Source of the DNA: Desulfosarcina ovata subsp. ovata
Lineage (GTDB): Bacteria > Desulfobacterota > Desulfobacteria > Desulfobacterales > Desulfosarcinaceae
Reading direction: 5' to 3'
Length of the DNA stretch: 64,000 bases
Assembly: GCF_009689005.1 (NCBI RefSeq)
Contig: NZ_AP021879.1
Coordinates: forward strand, 6,697,501-6,761,500
A model generated the notes under the pieces. It ran no database searches and had not been told where the DNA came from. It worked only from the letters and a program-made list of their open reading frames with translations. This document shows positions 35,832 through 44,601 of the stretch, in pieces (the stretch's first letter is position 1; every line of letters starts with the position of its first letter). A program made the position numbers and the translations under genes.

Positions 35832-36695
35832 CTACCGGCGCTTTTTCCTGGATTCCACCGCGGCCACTGTTCTCAGATAGAAAAGGAGTCCCGCACCGGC
35901 GACCATCATGGCCATGCACAGCATCTGGCCCATGGAGAAGGAGAGGAAGACGAACCCCAACTGGGCGTCGGGCTGGCGGGCGTATTCGATGAAAAAACGT
36001 ACCAGGCCGTAGCCCATGAGATAGAGGGCCAGCATGGCGCCGTTGGTCCGGACGCGTCCTTTTACGGTCCACAGAACAATGAACAGGACGATGCCTTCGA
36101 AAAAGGCTTCGTAGAGCTGGGAGGGGTGGCGCCGGTGCGGCCCGGGGGCCAGGGGAAAAAACATGCCGATGGGATGGGTGGTAATCCGCCCGTAAAGCTC
36201 GCCGTTGATGAAGTTGCCCAGCCGGCCAAAGGTGTAGCCCATCGGAATGCAGGGGACGATCAGATCGGCCATGTTGAAAAACGACAGCTTGTTTTTGCGC
36301 ACGAAGATCACCGCTGCGATCACCACGCCGATCAGCCCGCCGTGATAGGACATGCCCGTAATCCCCGTAAACCGGAGCCCACCGGAAAACTCAAAGGGCA
36401 GGGCGATCTCCAGGGGGTGCTGCAGGTAGTATGAGAAGTTGTAGAAGATCACGTAGCCCAGGCGGGCACCGATGATCAGCCCCAGGATCAGGGCCGTGAT
36501 GAGACCCTGCAACTGCTCGGTATCGATGGGGAAGCGATCCTCGCGTCGCAGGCGCCAGGCAGCCAGCCCATAGGTGAAGGCAAAGGCCACGATGTACATG
36601 AGGCCATAGTACTGCAGCCGAAAGCTGCCGATCTGAAAAATCACCGGGTCCATGTGCTCCGGCAGGTGTTGCCACCAGTTGAGAAATTCTTCCAT
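35832..36695 (-). CDS. lgt: Prolipoprotein diacylglyceryl transferase
   Basis: A 287-residue polytopic membrane enzyme that transfers diacylglyceryl from phosphatidylglycerol to the lipobox Cys of prolipoproteins, the first step of lipoprotein maturation. The Lgt signature is visible as GRLGNFINGELYGR, with GITGMSYHGGLIG and YEAFFEG(I). About seven hydrophobic segments are present. Length is normal. It serves the predicted lipoproteins in this window, among others. Confidence 0.95.
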   Translation of the reverse strand: MEEFLNWWQHLPEHMDPVIFQIGSFRLQYYGLMYIVAFAFTYGLAAWRLRREDRFPIDTEQLQGLITALILGLIIGARLGYVIFYNFSYYLQHPLEIALPFEFSGGLRFTGITGMSYHGGLIGVVIAAVIFVRKNKLSFFNMADLIVPCIPMGYTFGRLGNFINGELYGRITTHPIGMFFPLAPGPHRRHPSQLYEAFFEGIVLFIVLWTVKGRVRTNGAMLALYLMGYGLVRFFIEYARQPDAQLGFVFLSFSMGQMLCMAMMVAGAGLLFYLRTVAAVESRKKRR

Positions 36696-36954
36696 GCGGG
36701 ATCAACTCCTTGTTTTTCCCTAATTCGAATAACACGCAGACCTTACACTCAGCACAGACCAGCGTCAACAAAACCGTTTTTTTCTTAACCACGGCGTTGT
36801 GGATATTTCGGGTGAGCGTTCACCATAGGAAATTCGATTGTTGCTTTGCTGAATATAATTTGCTAAAAAACCAACATGTTCCATGATTTTAACCTTCCCG
36901 TCAAAATAACAAATACAATTCATTTGGCATAATCTCAACTCTGTAGGAGGCCTG

Positions 36955-37278
36955 ATGGACCGGACAAAAACCGAACCAATGCCGGTAAAGTTGGCTAATG
37001 GCACTACAATTAAAATTGAAGTCACGCCTCAAGAAGGGCCCGGGCGCGAGGATGTGGCTGGGTTGAATGATCTTTCCTTCAAGGATTTTTCAGAAACGTT
37101 AAAAGAGATCGTCAGCGAATTGAAAGGGGCGCTGGACAAGGCAAAACCGGATAAGGCCACGGTGAAATTCGGTGTCGAGATGGCCGTCGAATCCGGGGCT
37201 TTGACAACAATGATTGTAAAAGGGGCGGGAAAAGGAATCCTGGAAATTACATTGGAATGGGATAACAAAGGTAAGTGA
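36955..37278 (+). CDS. Trypsin-co-occurring small protein (CU044_2847 type)
   Basis: A 107-residue protein without signal peptide. It starts with a short beta segment (PVKLANGTTIKIEVT), has a central helix (FSETLKEIVSELKGALDKAK) and ends in a beta part (KFGVEMAVESGALTTMIVKG). This is the pattern of the small proteins found next to trypsin-like proteases in conflict systems. The VEMAVESG segment is characteristic. A TAGGAGG ribosome site gives a firm start. It is first in the operon, 11 bases before the protease, and probably regulates or is cut by it. Assignment is by pattern and context. Confidence 0.75.
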   Translation: MDRTKTEPMPVKLANGTTIKIEVTPQEGPGREDVAGLNDLSFKDFSETLKEIVSELKGALDKAKPDKATVKFGVEMAVESGALTTMIVKGAGKGILEITLEWDNKGK

Positions 37279-37289
37279 GGGTATGATCG

Positions 37290-38789
37290 ATGGATCATCC
37301 TGTAATTGATCTCACGCATGCATGTGTAGTCAAATTGACTTCTCCACAGGCCGTCGGTACCGGTTTTTTTGTCGTCCCTGGCCTTATTGTCACCTGTGCG
37401 CATGTTGTCGGTAATCGAAAGACAAATGATTTTTACGGTGATCCAAAGGGCACCATCAAGGTTCGTTGGCAGGATAACGACGATTTTTCAACAGCAACGG
37501 TCTTACCGGATAAATGGAAGCCAGACGAGGATGTTGCGCTTTTGCAATGCCATCCCATGCCTGAACCACACCCCCCATGCGTTCTTTTAGGAAGGGCGTG
37601 TCTTACGTACGATAGGCTATCAACATTCGGTTATCCCAAAGAAGCACAACATGCTGAGCCGGCAACTTTCGAATGCAAGGGATACTCGGATGATAAGCCC
37701 CCTATGTTGAAAATTAAAATGGACAACATCCGTGGCGGGATGAGCGGCTCGCCGGTGCTTAACATGGAAACCAAACGCGTTTGTGGGATGATCAATTTCA
37801 CCGACGATAAAAATTCGATGCTTGGGGGCGGCGGGGTGACTGCCGCAACCTTATTGAGCGTATTTGATGATCTTGAGGCGTTGCAGGAAGAGTATCACCA
37901 GAAACATCCAACTTGGTACACGAAAATCGGTGTAAGCATTCCTGGAGATTTGAAAGACCAGGTTGAAGCGAAGATCGCTGAAACGCTTGACGGGCCGGGG
38001 CTAACAGAATTGGTTAATGGCTTCCAGAAGGAATTCCTTGAAAAGGAGGGCGTTGATGCGAAACGTCCAGCAGCTATTTCAGCTGCGCTCGTTAAATTGA
38101 AAACTACGGATGCCCTGATGCTGGTCAGCCTGGCAAAGGAATCAGCAATCAAGGCGCTTGAAAAAAACAATGCCGGTGAGGGGGCTTTAAGCTACGTTCG
38201 TCGGGGTGTTGAGGATATTTTGGGTTGGTTGGTGCTGCTCGCGGTAAACTCGGCGTGGCTGGAGACCAATCGAGAGCGGTTGCATCTGGAGGAATATCCA
38301 GGCGCCATCGAGTTGCCCGTCAAGCGCGATACCGGTATCGAGATCATTCATGCTGCGCTGAATCGGCGACAGGCGCGGTTTAACCTGCAAAATGCGACCC
38401 TGTTTGGATCCCACCGGATGCCGGCACCGGATGACCATTTTCTGGAAGGTGGTATTGCAGCGGTCAATAAGGTCAATGAAATCAAACGATCGATTTTTGG
38501 CTACATGAACCTGTACTGGGGAGAAAAGGATATTCCAGACCATTTTACACGTGATGATGACGAGGCCTTGAATGCGCAGCTGAAGTGGTTCCATGGACAT
38601 CGTCAAGGAAAATATTTGGTGATTCGACGCTCGGATACCTCTTGCCCGATTGATCGTGATGTATACACGGCGTTGCTAAACGATCTTCCCGACCTGCAGG
38701 TGATTTTTCACAACACCGACGAGCCGGGGGATGCGTTTAATGTCTCTGAAATAACGTTCTATATGTATCTTGAGAACTTTTTCCGTTAA
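37290..38789 (+). CDS. Cytosolic trypsin-like serine protease of a conflict system
   Basis: A 499-residue protein without signal peptide. The first about 200 residues are a trypsin fold with catalytic His38 (VTCAHVVG), Asp81 (DEDVALLQ) and Ser152 (GGMSGSPV). The remaining 300 residues are mostly helical and then alpha/beta (for example RQGKYLVIRRSDTSCPIDRD) and match no domain I can name. Such cytosolic trypsins with long extensions occur beside MoxR ATPases and vWA proteins in NTP-dependent conflict systems, where they are thought to be the effector. It lies between the small co-occurring protein and the MoxR gene in one operon. Confidence 0.85.
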   Translation: MDHPVIDLTHACVVKLTSPQAVGTGFFVVPGLIVTCAHVVGNRKTNDFYGDPKGTIKVRWQDNDDFSTATVLPDKWKPDEDVALLQCHPMPEPHPPCVLLGRACLTYDRLSTFGYPKEAQHAEPATFECKGYSDDKPPMLKIKMDNIRGGMSGSPVLNMETKRVCGMINFTDDKNSMLGGGGVTAATLLSVFDDLEALQEEYHQKHPTWYTKIGVSIPGDLKDQVEAKIAETLDGPGLTELVNGFQKEFLEKEGVDAKRPAAISAALVKLKTTDALMLVSLAKESAIKALEKNNAGEGALSYVRRGVEDILGWLVLLAVNSAWLETNRERLHLEEYPGAIELPVKRDTGIEIIHAALNRRQARFNLQNATLFGSHRMPAPDDHFLEGGIAAVNKVNEIKRSIFGYMNLYWGEKDIPDHFTRDDDEALNAQLKWFHGHRQGKYLVIRRSDTSCPIDRDVYTALLNDLPDLQVIFHNTDEPGDAFNVSEITFYMYLENFFR

Positions 38790-38803
38790 CAAAAGGAGTT
38801 GTC

Positions 38804-39811
38804 ATGGCAATCCCGGAAAAGGTGCTGACGGAGCCGGTGACACTGCCCAAAACGGGTACATGGCCCGAGACCCGGCATCAATTCGATGAAAAAAGCCTCT
38901 GGGCAATCAAGGCTGCTGTTGCGGCGGAAAGGCCGCTGTTGGTGCGCGGCGAACCGGGTACCGGTAAAAGTCAACTGGCAAGGGCCGCAGCATATTATCT
39001 GGGGCGTGCATTTATCTCCGAGGTGGTGCATTCGCGAAGCGAATGCCAGGACCTTCAATATTATTTCGATGCCGTGGCGAGATTGGGGGCCGCCCAGACG
39101 CTCGGGCTGATCGGGGCCGGTGGCGACACGATCAAAGACCTGCTGCCGGCTATCGAGAGAAATATGAAAAACCCCCTCGATCCTATATGTTTTCTTAATC
39201 CTGGAGCCTTGTGGTGGGCCTTCAACTGGACAGCAGCCGAAAAACAATACGAAAAAAGCAATAAAGCGGCCCGTCGGCCGGAAAAACCGGCGGATTGGAC
39301 TTCCGAAAAAGGGACGGTACTGCTTATCGACGAGATCGATAAGGCGGATGCCGATCTTCCCAATGGTCTTCTGGAAACCCTTGGAAATGGTTCCTTTTCC
39401 GTACCCCATATGGATGAGCCGGTTCAGGTCAACGAGGGGGATCCTGTCCCGCTGGTCGTTATCACAACCAATGAAGAGCGGGAGTTACCAGCCGCATTCA
39501 TACGCAGGTGCATGGTGCTGCACCTCGATTTACCTAGAGGTGATGACAAACTCATCAATTGGCTTTGCGAACGTGGAAAAGTTCATTTTGAAGACCAGTG
39601 CCATATAGATGTAAGAAAAGAGGCCGCCGAGCAGTTGGTCAAAGATCGCAACGAGGCGGAAAAATTAAATTTACCCACACCAGGCCAGGCGGAGTATCTT
39701 GATATCCTCAGGGCCGTGGTCGGCATTGCCAAGGAAGATAAGGATGAACAACTGAAAACCCTCAAGGCCATCAGTCGTTTTGCATTGGTTAAATACGAGC
39801 GGGTGCCCTGA
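38804..39811 (+). CDS. MoxR-type AAA+ ATPase of the conflict system
   Basis: A 335-residue AAA+ ATPase with Walker A (VRGEPGTGKSQLA), Walker B (VLLIDEIDKADADLPNG), sensor 1 (LVVITTNEERELPAAF) and arginine finger region (FIRRCMVLH). This is the MoxR pattern. It is preceded by AAAAGGAG and overlaps the next gene's ATG by one base. MoxR proteins remodel partner vWA proteins, and the partner here is most likely the large downstream protein. It may gate activation of the protease. Confidence 0.9.
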   Translation: MAIPEKVLTEPVTLPKTGTWPETRHQFDEKSLWAIKAAVAAERPLLVRGEPGTGKSQLARAAAYYLGRAFISEVVHSRSECQDLQYYFDAVARLGAAQTLGLIGAGGDTIKDLLPAIERNMKNPLDPICFLNPGALWWAFNWTAAEKQYEKSNKAARRPEKPADWTSEKGTVLLIDEIDKADADLPNGLLETLGNGSFSVPHMDEPVQVNEGDPVPLVVITTNEERELPAAFIRRCMVLHLDLPRGDDKLINWLCERGKVHFEDQCHIDVRKEAAEQLVKDRNEAEKLNLPTPGQAEYLDILRAVVGIAKEDKDEQLKTLKAISRFALVKYERVP

Positions 39812-42771
39812 TGAAAATCAGCGGCAAACCGGCAATCTCAAGAGCTGATCTGATCAGGCTCTATGGGGCTTTTGGTGCGGATGCATTGATTCCTGCGAGC
39901 ATTGTTGTCGGTTATCGCTCGAAAGATGATTCTAAAGAACCGCAGCCGGATGATGATATCGACGGTTCGAGGCCTGGGGAACCGGGGAAAGGAGTGGGTG
40001 ACGTTCCGCCCAAGGCGACATCGAGTGAAACAAAAACATCGATCCCTTTTTGGCGGCCGCGATCGTGTGAATTCATCAATCAGGATGAAATGGACCACCA
40101 GGCGCCAAAGGCGTTTATCGAGGCCGTTGCCCTTGATGAAGAATCGATCAGAGCCGATCCTGATAAGCGTCCGCCGGTTCACCAACCATTGTGTCCCTGG
40201 GCGCGAATGTGGCCATTTCAACGAAGCATCTTGGGTGAAATAAAAGACCTTGGGGCCATCGATATTCCCAAGGTGATTCAGTCCACCGCCGAAATGCGGC
40301 CGATGAAGCGACTCCCCCGTGTCTACAGGCCAGGGTGGGCCCGCCGCTGTGTTTTAATCATTGATGCCGACACAAGGATCATACCGTTTTTGCAGGACGC
40401 CAGGCAACTTTATAGGAATGTGCTAAAGGTCAGGGGCAGGCTGGGTCTTGATTTGCAACTTTTCGAAAATGGTCCATCCGGACCTGTCAGTAAGCCTGGT
40501 AAAGCGCCCCTTTCGCATTCACCCTTCAAAAACCCGGAACCGGGCACACCCATTTTAATCATCAGTGATTTGGGGCTTTTTTCCCGAGATGCAAAGGTAA
40601 AAAACGATTGGATTAAATTTGGCCACAAATTGAGACAATCCAATTTCCAGCCAGTTGTCTTGACACCGGCGCCGTATCGGTTGTGGACCCGTGAGCTGAC
40701 ATCACTATATCGCATGGCCTGCTGGGACAGGGGGATGCGTCTACCCAAACGAGGCGCGTTCGGGAAAAAAGGCGTAGGGCGTCAACCCTTGGAAACAAAA
40801 CGCGACGGAACCGAGCGGCTTCTCGCGTTGCTGGCGCCAGCCATTCGTGTCGAGCCTGCCTTGCTGCGAGCTGTGCGTATGCTGTTGCCCGTCGACCAGT
40901 GTGACGCAGGGAACGAAGCCGCGGTTTGGAATCATGACCATGTCCGGCGGGGATATACCGGTTTTTCATTTGATCCCGCGCATGTTGCAATCCACAGAGC
41001 GGATTTTGTCCGAAATAATGCCCCTGACATACAAAAGAGCGCTTGCAAGCTTATCGAATCCCATCACCGGCATTTGTCTCCAGCCGTTGGAAAAGAGGAG
41101 CAATTGATTGCGGACACGCTGCTTCAAGGAAAACCCTCCGAAGAGGCGGAGTGTTTCTTTTGGAGCAGTTTGCGGACCCTGTCAACGCCGGAATTCAGGG
41201 AAATGGCCGGGCTTGAATCGTGGATCAAGCGTCTCATGCACCGTCACGGGTGGGATCCACCCATGTGGCAAAGCCACGCCCTGTGCGCCTTGTGGGCCAA
41301 GGCCAACCAGGATGCGTGGACGCGTGGAAAGATTGTTTTACCCGAAGGGATGGATCCCGCTTGTGCGACCTGGGTATTCGCCCCGGAAGGATCGGTCCGG
41401 TATTATACCCTGTTCAGAAAGGGGCAGGGATTCATTGCCGCGAATCGATCGGAATTCGGCTCCTTCGGGGGTGCGATCTTTCCAGGCGGCAGCCCGGTCG
41501 TCGATCTCGTCTCTTCCAATGGCGTGCTGCAGGTAAGGGAAATTGAGACGCGCCATTCACACGAATATGCCGTGAATCTGAATCATAAGGAACGCGTGCC
41601 CGTTGATGTTCCTATGGAAGGCCGGTTAGAGCTGATCACCACCCACCAGAAAATCATTCTCGACTGCCAGGCGCGGCCATCCTGGGCGACAGGGTGGGGG
41701 CGCGACGAAAAGGGGCTGTTCCTGATTTTACAGGAGAAAGAAAAAACACGGCACATATACTGGTTCCCTCCTGGAAAGTACCCGGTCGGAAGTTGGACCG
41801 CAAGTGGTCCTGAAATCGTTGTGGAGCAAGGGTTCTGGTGGGATCAGGATGATTTGGCGGAAAATTTTGATATCGGTTTTAAAAGACCATCTTGGGCGAC
41901 GGATTTTGGCCTGGATGGGTATGGGATTTATGCTGATTTTCAAATAAAAAGCGTTTCTCAGCGAATGCGTTGGATCATGCCGGGCAAATTTCTGATGGGG
42001 TCACCTGAAACCGAGCCAGAGCGGTATGAGGATGAACACCGGCACGAGGTGATTCTCACCCAGGGGTACTGGCTTGGGGAAACAACCTGTACCCAGGCAT
42101 TTTGGAAAGCGGTGATGGGCAATAATCCCAGTCGTTTCAAGGGGGATGATCGTCCGGTGGAAAATGTCAGCTGGAATGAATGCCAAGATTTCATAAAAAA
42201 GCTCAATGCCGCAATCCCAGGGTTGGATGTGGAGCTTCCCACCGAAGCGCAGTGGGAATACGCCTGCCGGGCGGGAACAGTCACGCCGTTTCATTTCGGG
42301 GAGACCATCGGCACCAACCAGGCCAACTTCGATGGGAACTATCCATACAACAACGCGCCCCAGGGAGAATATCGTCAGGAAACGGTATCGGTGAAGACAT
42401 TTCCCTGCAATGCTTGGGGCTTGTACGAGATGCACGGCAATGTTTATGAATGGTGTGCGGACTGGATTGGCCCATACCCTGAGGAGGCGTCTGCCGACCC
42501 GACGGGACCCGATGAAGGCAACGGCCGTGTCCTGCGCGGCGGTTCCTGGATCCGCAGCGGCAGGTACGTGCGCTGTGCCGGCCGTGGCGGGGGCGCGCCT
42601 GATGGACGCAACGGCCGCTGCGGCTTGCGGCTTGCCCGAGGTCAGACAGCCGGTCGGGTGTCCGGCGGAGCCGGACAAAGCGAGACCAGCGGGCAAAAGG
42701 AGAAAGGTCAATCTGCAGGAAAAATTGCCAACCGCGTGAAAACGTTTTTCAAAAGGGGACTCAAATCATGA
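39811..42771 (+). CDS. Large vWA-like / FGE-sulfatase protein, DGR target 1
   Basis: A 986-residue protein. The N-terminal third contains an alpha/beta region (about 170-330, RRCVLIIDADTRIIPFLQDA and TPILIISDLGLFSRDA) that looks like a divergent vWA domain without a classic MIDAS. A helical middle follows. Then come two related modules beginning RPSWATGWGRDEKG and RPSWATDFGLDGYG. The second leads into a full FGE-sulfatase (C-type-lectin-like) domain (about 715-945) with WKAVMGNNPSRFKG and LPTEAQWEYACRAG. Residues 905-943 are encoded by the variable repeat. A charged 40-residue tail follows. It is probably the recognition subunit, with the variable face contacting the ligand. Confidence 0.88.
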   Translation: MKISGKPAISRADLIRLYGAFGADALIPASIVVGYRSKDDSKEPQPDDDIDGSRPGEPGKGVGDVPPKATSSETKTSIPFWRPRSCEFINQDEMDHQAPKAFIEAVALDEESIRADPDKRPPVHQPLCPWARMWPFQRSILGEIKDLGAIDIPKVIQSTAEMRPMKRLPRVYRPGWARRCVLIIDADTRIIPFLQDARQLYRNVLKVRGRLGLDLQLFENGPSGPVSKPGKAPLSHSPFKNPEPGTPILIISDLGLFSRDAKVKNDWIKFGHKLRQSNFQPVVLTPAPYRLWTRELTSLYRMACWDRGMRLPKRGAFGKKGVGRQPLETKRDGTERLLALLAPAIRVEPALLRAVRMLLPVDQCDAGNEAAVWNHDHVRRGYTGFSFDPAHVAIHRADFVRNNAPDIQKSACKLIESHHRHLSPAVGKEEQLIADTLLQGKPSEEAECFFWSSLRTLSTPEFREMAGLESWIKRLMHRHGWDPPMWQSHALCALWAKANQDAWTRGKIVLPEGMDPACATWVFAPEGSVRYYTLFRKGQGFIAANRSEFGSFGGAIFPGGSPVVDLVSSNGVLQVREIETRHSHEYAVNLNHKERVPVDVPMEGRLELITTHQKIILDCQARPSWATGWGRDEKGLFLILQEKEKTRHIYWFPPGKYPVGSWTASGPEIVVEQGFWWDQDDLAENFDIGFKRPSWATDFGLDGYGIYADFQIKSVSQRMRWIMPGKFLMGSPETEPERYEDEHRHEVILTQGYWLGETTCTQAFWKAVMGNNPSRFKGDDRPVENVSWNECQDFIKKLNAAIPGLDVELPTEAQWEYACRAGTVTPFHFGETIGTNQANFDGNYPYNNAPQGEYRQETVSVKTFPCNAWGLYEMHGNVYEWCADWIGPYPEEASADPTGPDEGNGRVLRGGSWIRSGRYVRCAGRGGGAPDGRNGRCGLRLARGQTAGRVSGGAGQSETSGQKEKGQSAGKIANRVKTFFKRGLKS
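42524..42640 (+). repeat. DGR variable repeat VR1
   Basis: This 117-nt segment at the 3' end of target 1 aligns without gaps to the template at 44289-44405. It differs at 17 positions, and 16 of these are template adenines (AAC codons become CGC, AGC, TAC or GGC). One change is C to G (TCT to TGT). It ends with GGCTTGCGGCTTGCCCGAG followed by GTCA, the invariant initiation region. Confidence 0.95.
42659..42677 (+). other. Hairpin downstream of VR1
   Basis: TGTCCGGC and GCCGGACA form an 8-bp stem around a GGA loop, starting 19 bases after VR1. Hairpin or cruciform structures at this position assist target recognition in studied DGRs. Confidence 0.6.
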
Positions 42772-43247
42772 AATATGCGTTTTTCAGTATTCCAGCGAGA
42801 CACCCCGATGATGCCCAGCAGTCGCTCAATACATTTTGTTCAGGATGCCAGGTTCTGAATGTGGAAAAGGAATTTGTGGCTGACGGCGAGCGAAGCTTTT
42901 GGTCCGTTTGTGTTACCTGGATAGACGGCGATGGTGACAAGAAGAATCACTCGAAAAGCCGTATCGACTACAAGGAAATTTTAAACGAACAGGATTTTGC
43001 CGTATTTGCGAAACTCAGGAGTTTGAGAAAACGTATCGCTGATAAAGAGGGGTTGCCACTGTATGCGCTGTTCTCCAATGAACAATTGGCCGTCATGGTT
43101 CAACAACGGGTTACCACGCAATCGGCATTGGCCGCCATCGATGGCGTGGGGAAAGCTCGGATAGGGAAATATGGTCAGGAATTTCTGGCGTTGTTGCGAA
43201 ACGAATATGATTCCTCCCCATCCGTTGGTGAAGGGAAGGCCAATTGA
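42768..43247 (+). CDS. HRDC-domain DGR accessory protein
   Basis: A 159-residue protein. The N-terminal half (about 1-75) is unassigned; the C-terminal half (about 78-150) is an HRDC domain (FAKLRSLRKRIADKEGLPLY, SALAAIDGVGKARIGKYGQE) of the type found on RecQ helicases and RNase D. In many DGRs an HRDC protein takes the place of Avd and probably helps bind the template RNA or target DNA. It overlaps target 1 by four bases and the reverse transcriptase by four bases. Confidence 0.85.
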   Translation: MKYAFFSIPARHPDDAQQSLNTFCSGCQVLNVEKEFVADGERSFWSVCVTWIDGDGDKKNHSKSRIDYKEILNEQDFAVFAKLRSLRKRIADKEGLPLYALFSNEQLAVMVQQRVTTQSALAAIDGVGKARIGKYGQEFLALLRNEYDSSPSVGEGKAN

Positions 43248-44254
43248 AACGGTTGCGCATCGACGTAGAAGATATTGCTGATCTCCATAACCTTGCCAAA
43301 GCAGCCAAAAACGCAGCCAGGGCCAAGCGCCATCGTCCGGAGGTGCAAACGTTTTTCCATTGCCTGGATCATAATCTGAACCAGCTGAGCCGGGATATAC
43401 TTGCCGGTCGGGTGCCGGAGGGGGAGTTTAAACAATTTCGGATTTTCGACCCTAAAGAACGGATAATCCATGCAGCCTGTTTCAAGGATCGGGTATTGCA
43501 CCATGCGATAATGAACGTGGCGGGACCACCGATTGACCGCGCCATGGTTGCATCCTCTTTTGCATGCCGCCCGGACAAGGGGATTCATTGCGGCATAAGA
43601 CACGTCCAATCGAAATTGCGCAAATACCCCTGGTATGTGAAGATTGACATCGAGCACTATTTTGACACCATTGACCAGCGGCTCTTGTTGCAGCTTTTGG
43701 AACGGCGCTTCAAGGGAGAGAATTTCATGGCGCTGGTTGGCAGGATTATATCGGGCTATCAAACCCTCCCGGGCAAAGGACTACCCATCGGTTCACTGAC
43801 GTCCCAGCATTTTGCAAATTACTATCTTGACGGGCTCGATCGCCACCTCATGGAAACCCTAAAAGCCTTTGCCCATGCAAGATATATGGATGATGTGGTT
43901 TGGTGGTGTATGGATAAACAAGCTGCCGGAAGAACGCTTGCAGCCGTTGAAGCATATCTCCGAGAGCGTCGCTCTTTGCGGGTTAAGCCCAGCTCTGTCC
44001 AAATCAATCGGAGTCGACGTGGCATCAGCTTTTGCGGCTTTCGCGTTTTACCTGGGGCCATTCGATTGGGTGCCCGCCGGAAAAGAAGATATGGTGCGCT
44101 ACGGCGTAAATGGGAACGCCTATTCATCAGCGGAACGATAGATGCAAAGAAATTACAGCAGGGATATGCGGCGGTTCACGCCATGACACAGCATGCGGAC
44201 AGCATGCAATGGCGAAAAAATCATTTAGAAAGGTCTGTAACGATAGAGGCTTAA
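43244..44254 (+). CDS. Diversity-generating retroelement reverse transcriptase
   Basis: A 336-residue reverse transcriptase with the active-site motif ARYMDDVVWW and the domain 4 motif LPIGSLTSQHFANYYLDGLD, typical of the DGR class (the SQ variant instead of QG of group II introns). Other motifs are FACRPDKGIHCG and YVKIDIEHYFDTID. It starts with TTG (43244), overlapping the HRDC gene. It copies the template RNA with errors opposite adenine, and the cDNA replaces the variable repeats. No endonuclease or maturase domain is present. The catalytic Asp pair is intact. Confidence 0.95.
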   Translation: MKRLRIDVEDIADLHNLAKAAKNAARAKRHRPEVQTFFHCLDHNLNQLSRDILAGRVPEGEFKQFRIFDPKERIIHAACFKDRVLHHAIMNVAGPPIDRAMVASSFACRPDKGIHCGIRHVQSKLRKYPWYVKIDIEHYFDTIDQRLLLQLLERRFKGENFMALVGRIISGYQTLPGKGLPIGSLTSQHFANYYLDGLDRHLMETLKAFAHARYMDDVVWWCMDKQAAGRTLAAVEAYLRERRSLRVKPSSVQINRSRRGISFCGFRVLPGAIRLGARRKRRYGALRRKWERLFISGTIDAKKLQQGYAAVHAMTQHADSMQWRKNHLERSVTIEA

Positions 44255-44288
44255 GGCTTAGGGTGACGGTCATCAAGGTGCTGGCCGT

Positions 44289-44405
44289 GCCGTGTCCTGC
44301 GCGGCGGTTCCTGGATCAACAACGGCAGGAACGTGCGCTCTGCCAACCGTAACAGGAACGCGCCTGATGAACGCAACGACAACAGCGGCTTGCGGCTTGC
44401 CCGAG
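44289..44405 (+). repeat. DGR template repeat TR
   Basis: A 117-nt non-coding template, 35 bases after the reverse transcriptase gene. It holds eight AAC codons in the frame used by both targets, plus GAA, GAC, AGG and AGC (25 adenines in all). AAC codons can be changed to many residues but never to stop. The right border reads CCCGAGCTCA where both targets have CCCGAGGTCA, the single-base difference expected between IMH* and IMH. Confidence 0.95.
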
Positions 44406-44412
44406 CTCAAAG

Positions 44413-44430
44413 ATTTGCCGGATGGCAAAT
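44413..44430 (+). other. Hairpin directly after TR
   Basis: ATTTGCC GGAT GGCAAAT is a perfect 7-bp stem with a tetraloop, 7 bases after the template. It may mark the end of, or protect, the template RNA. Confidence 0.55.
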
Positions 44431-44601
44431 GTCTGACCAGATCGTCATCCTGTCCAGGTGCATGAGGCTTGGCAAAAAGCAAAAGGACCCCGGCATGTCA
44501 GTAGGCGTTGACGTGGAGGCGAACGTCGAACGCTTGCCGGGTGATCCGATCCAATGGTGATATGACATCGAAGCGAACAGAATTTTATCACGGAGCTGAC
44601 A

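Noticed and set aside
42574..42576. C to G change in VR1 (TCT to TGT) as evidence against adenine-specific mutagenesis
   Set aside because: One non-adenine change beside 16 adenine changes is compatible with ordinary mutation or an earlier template; VR2 has none.
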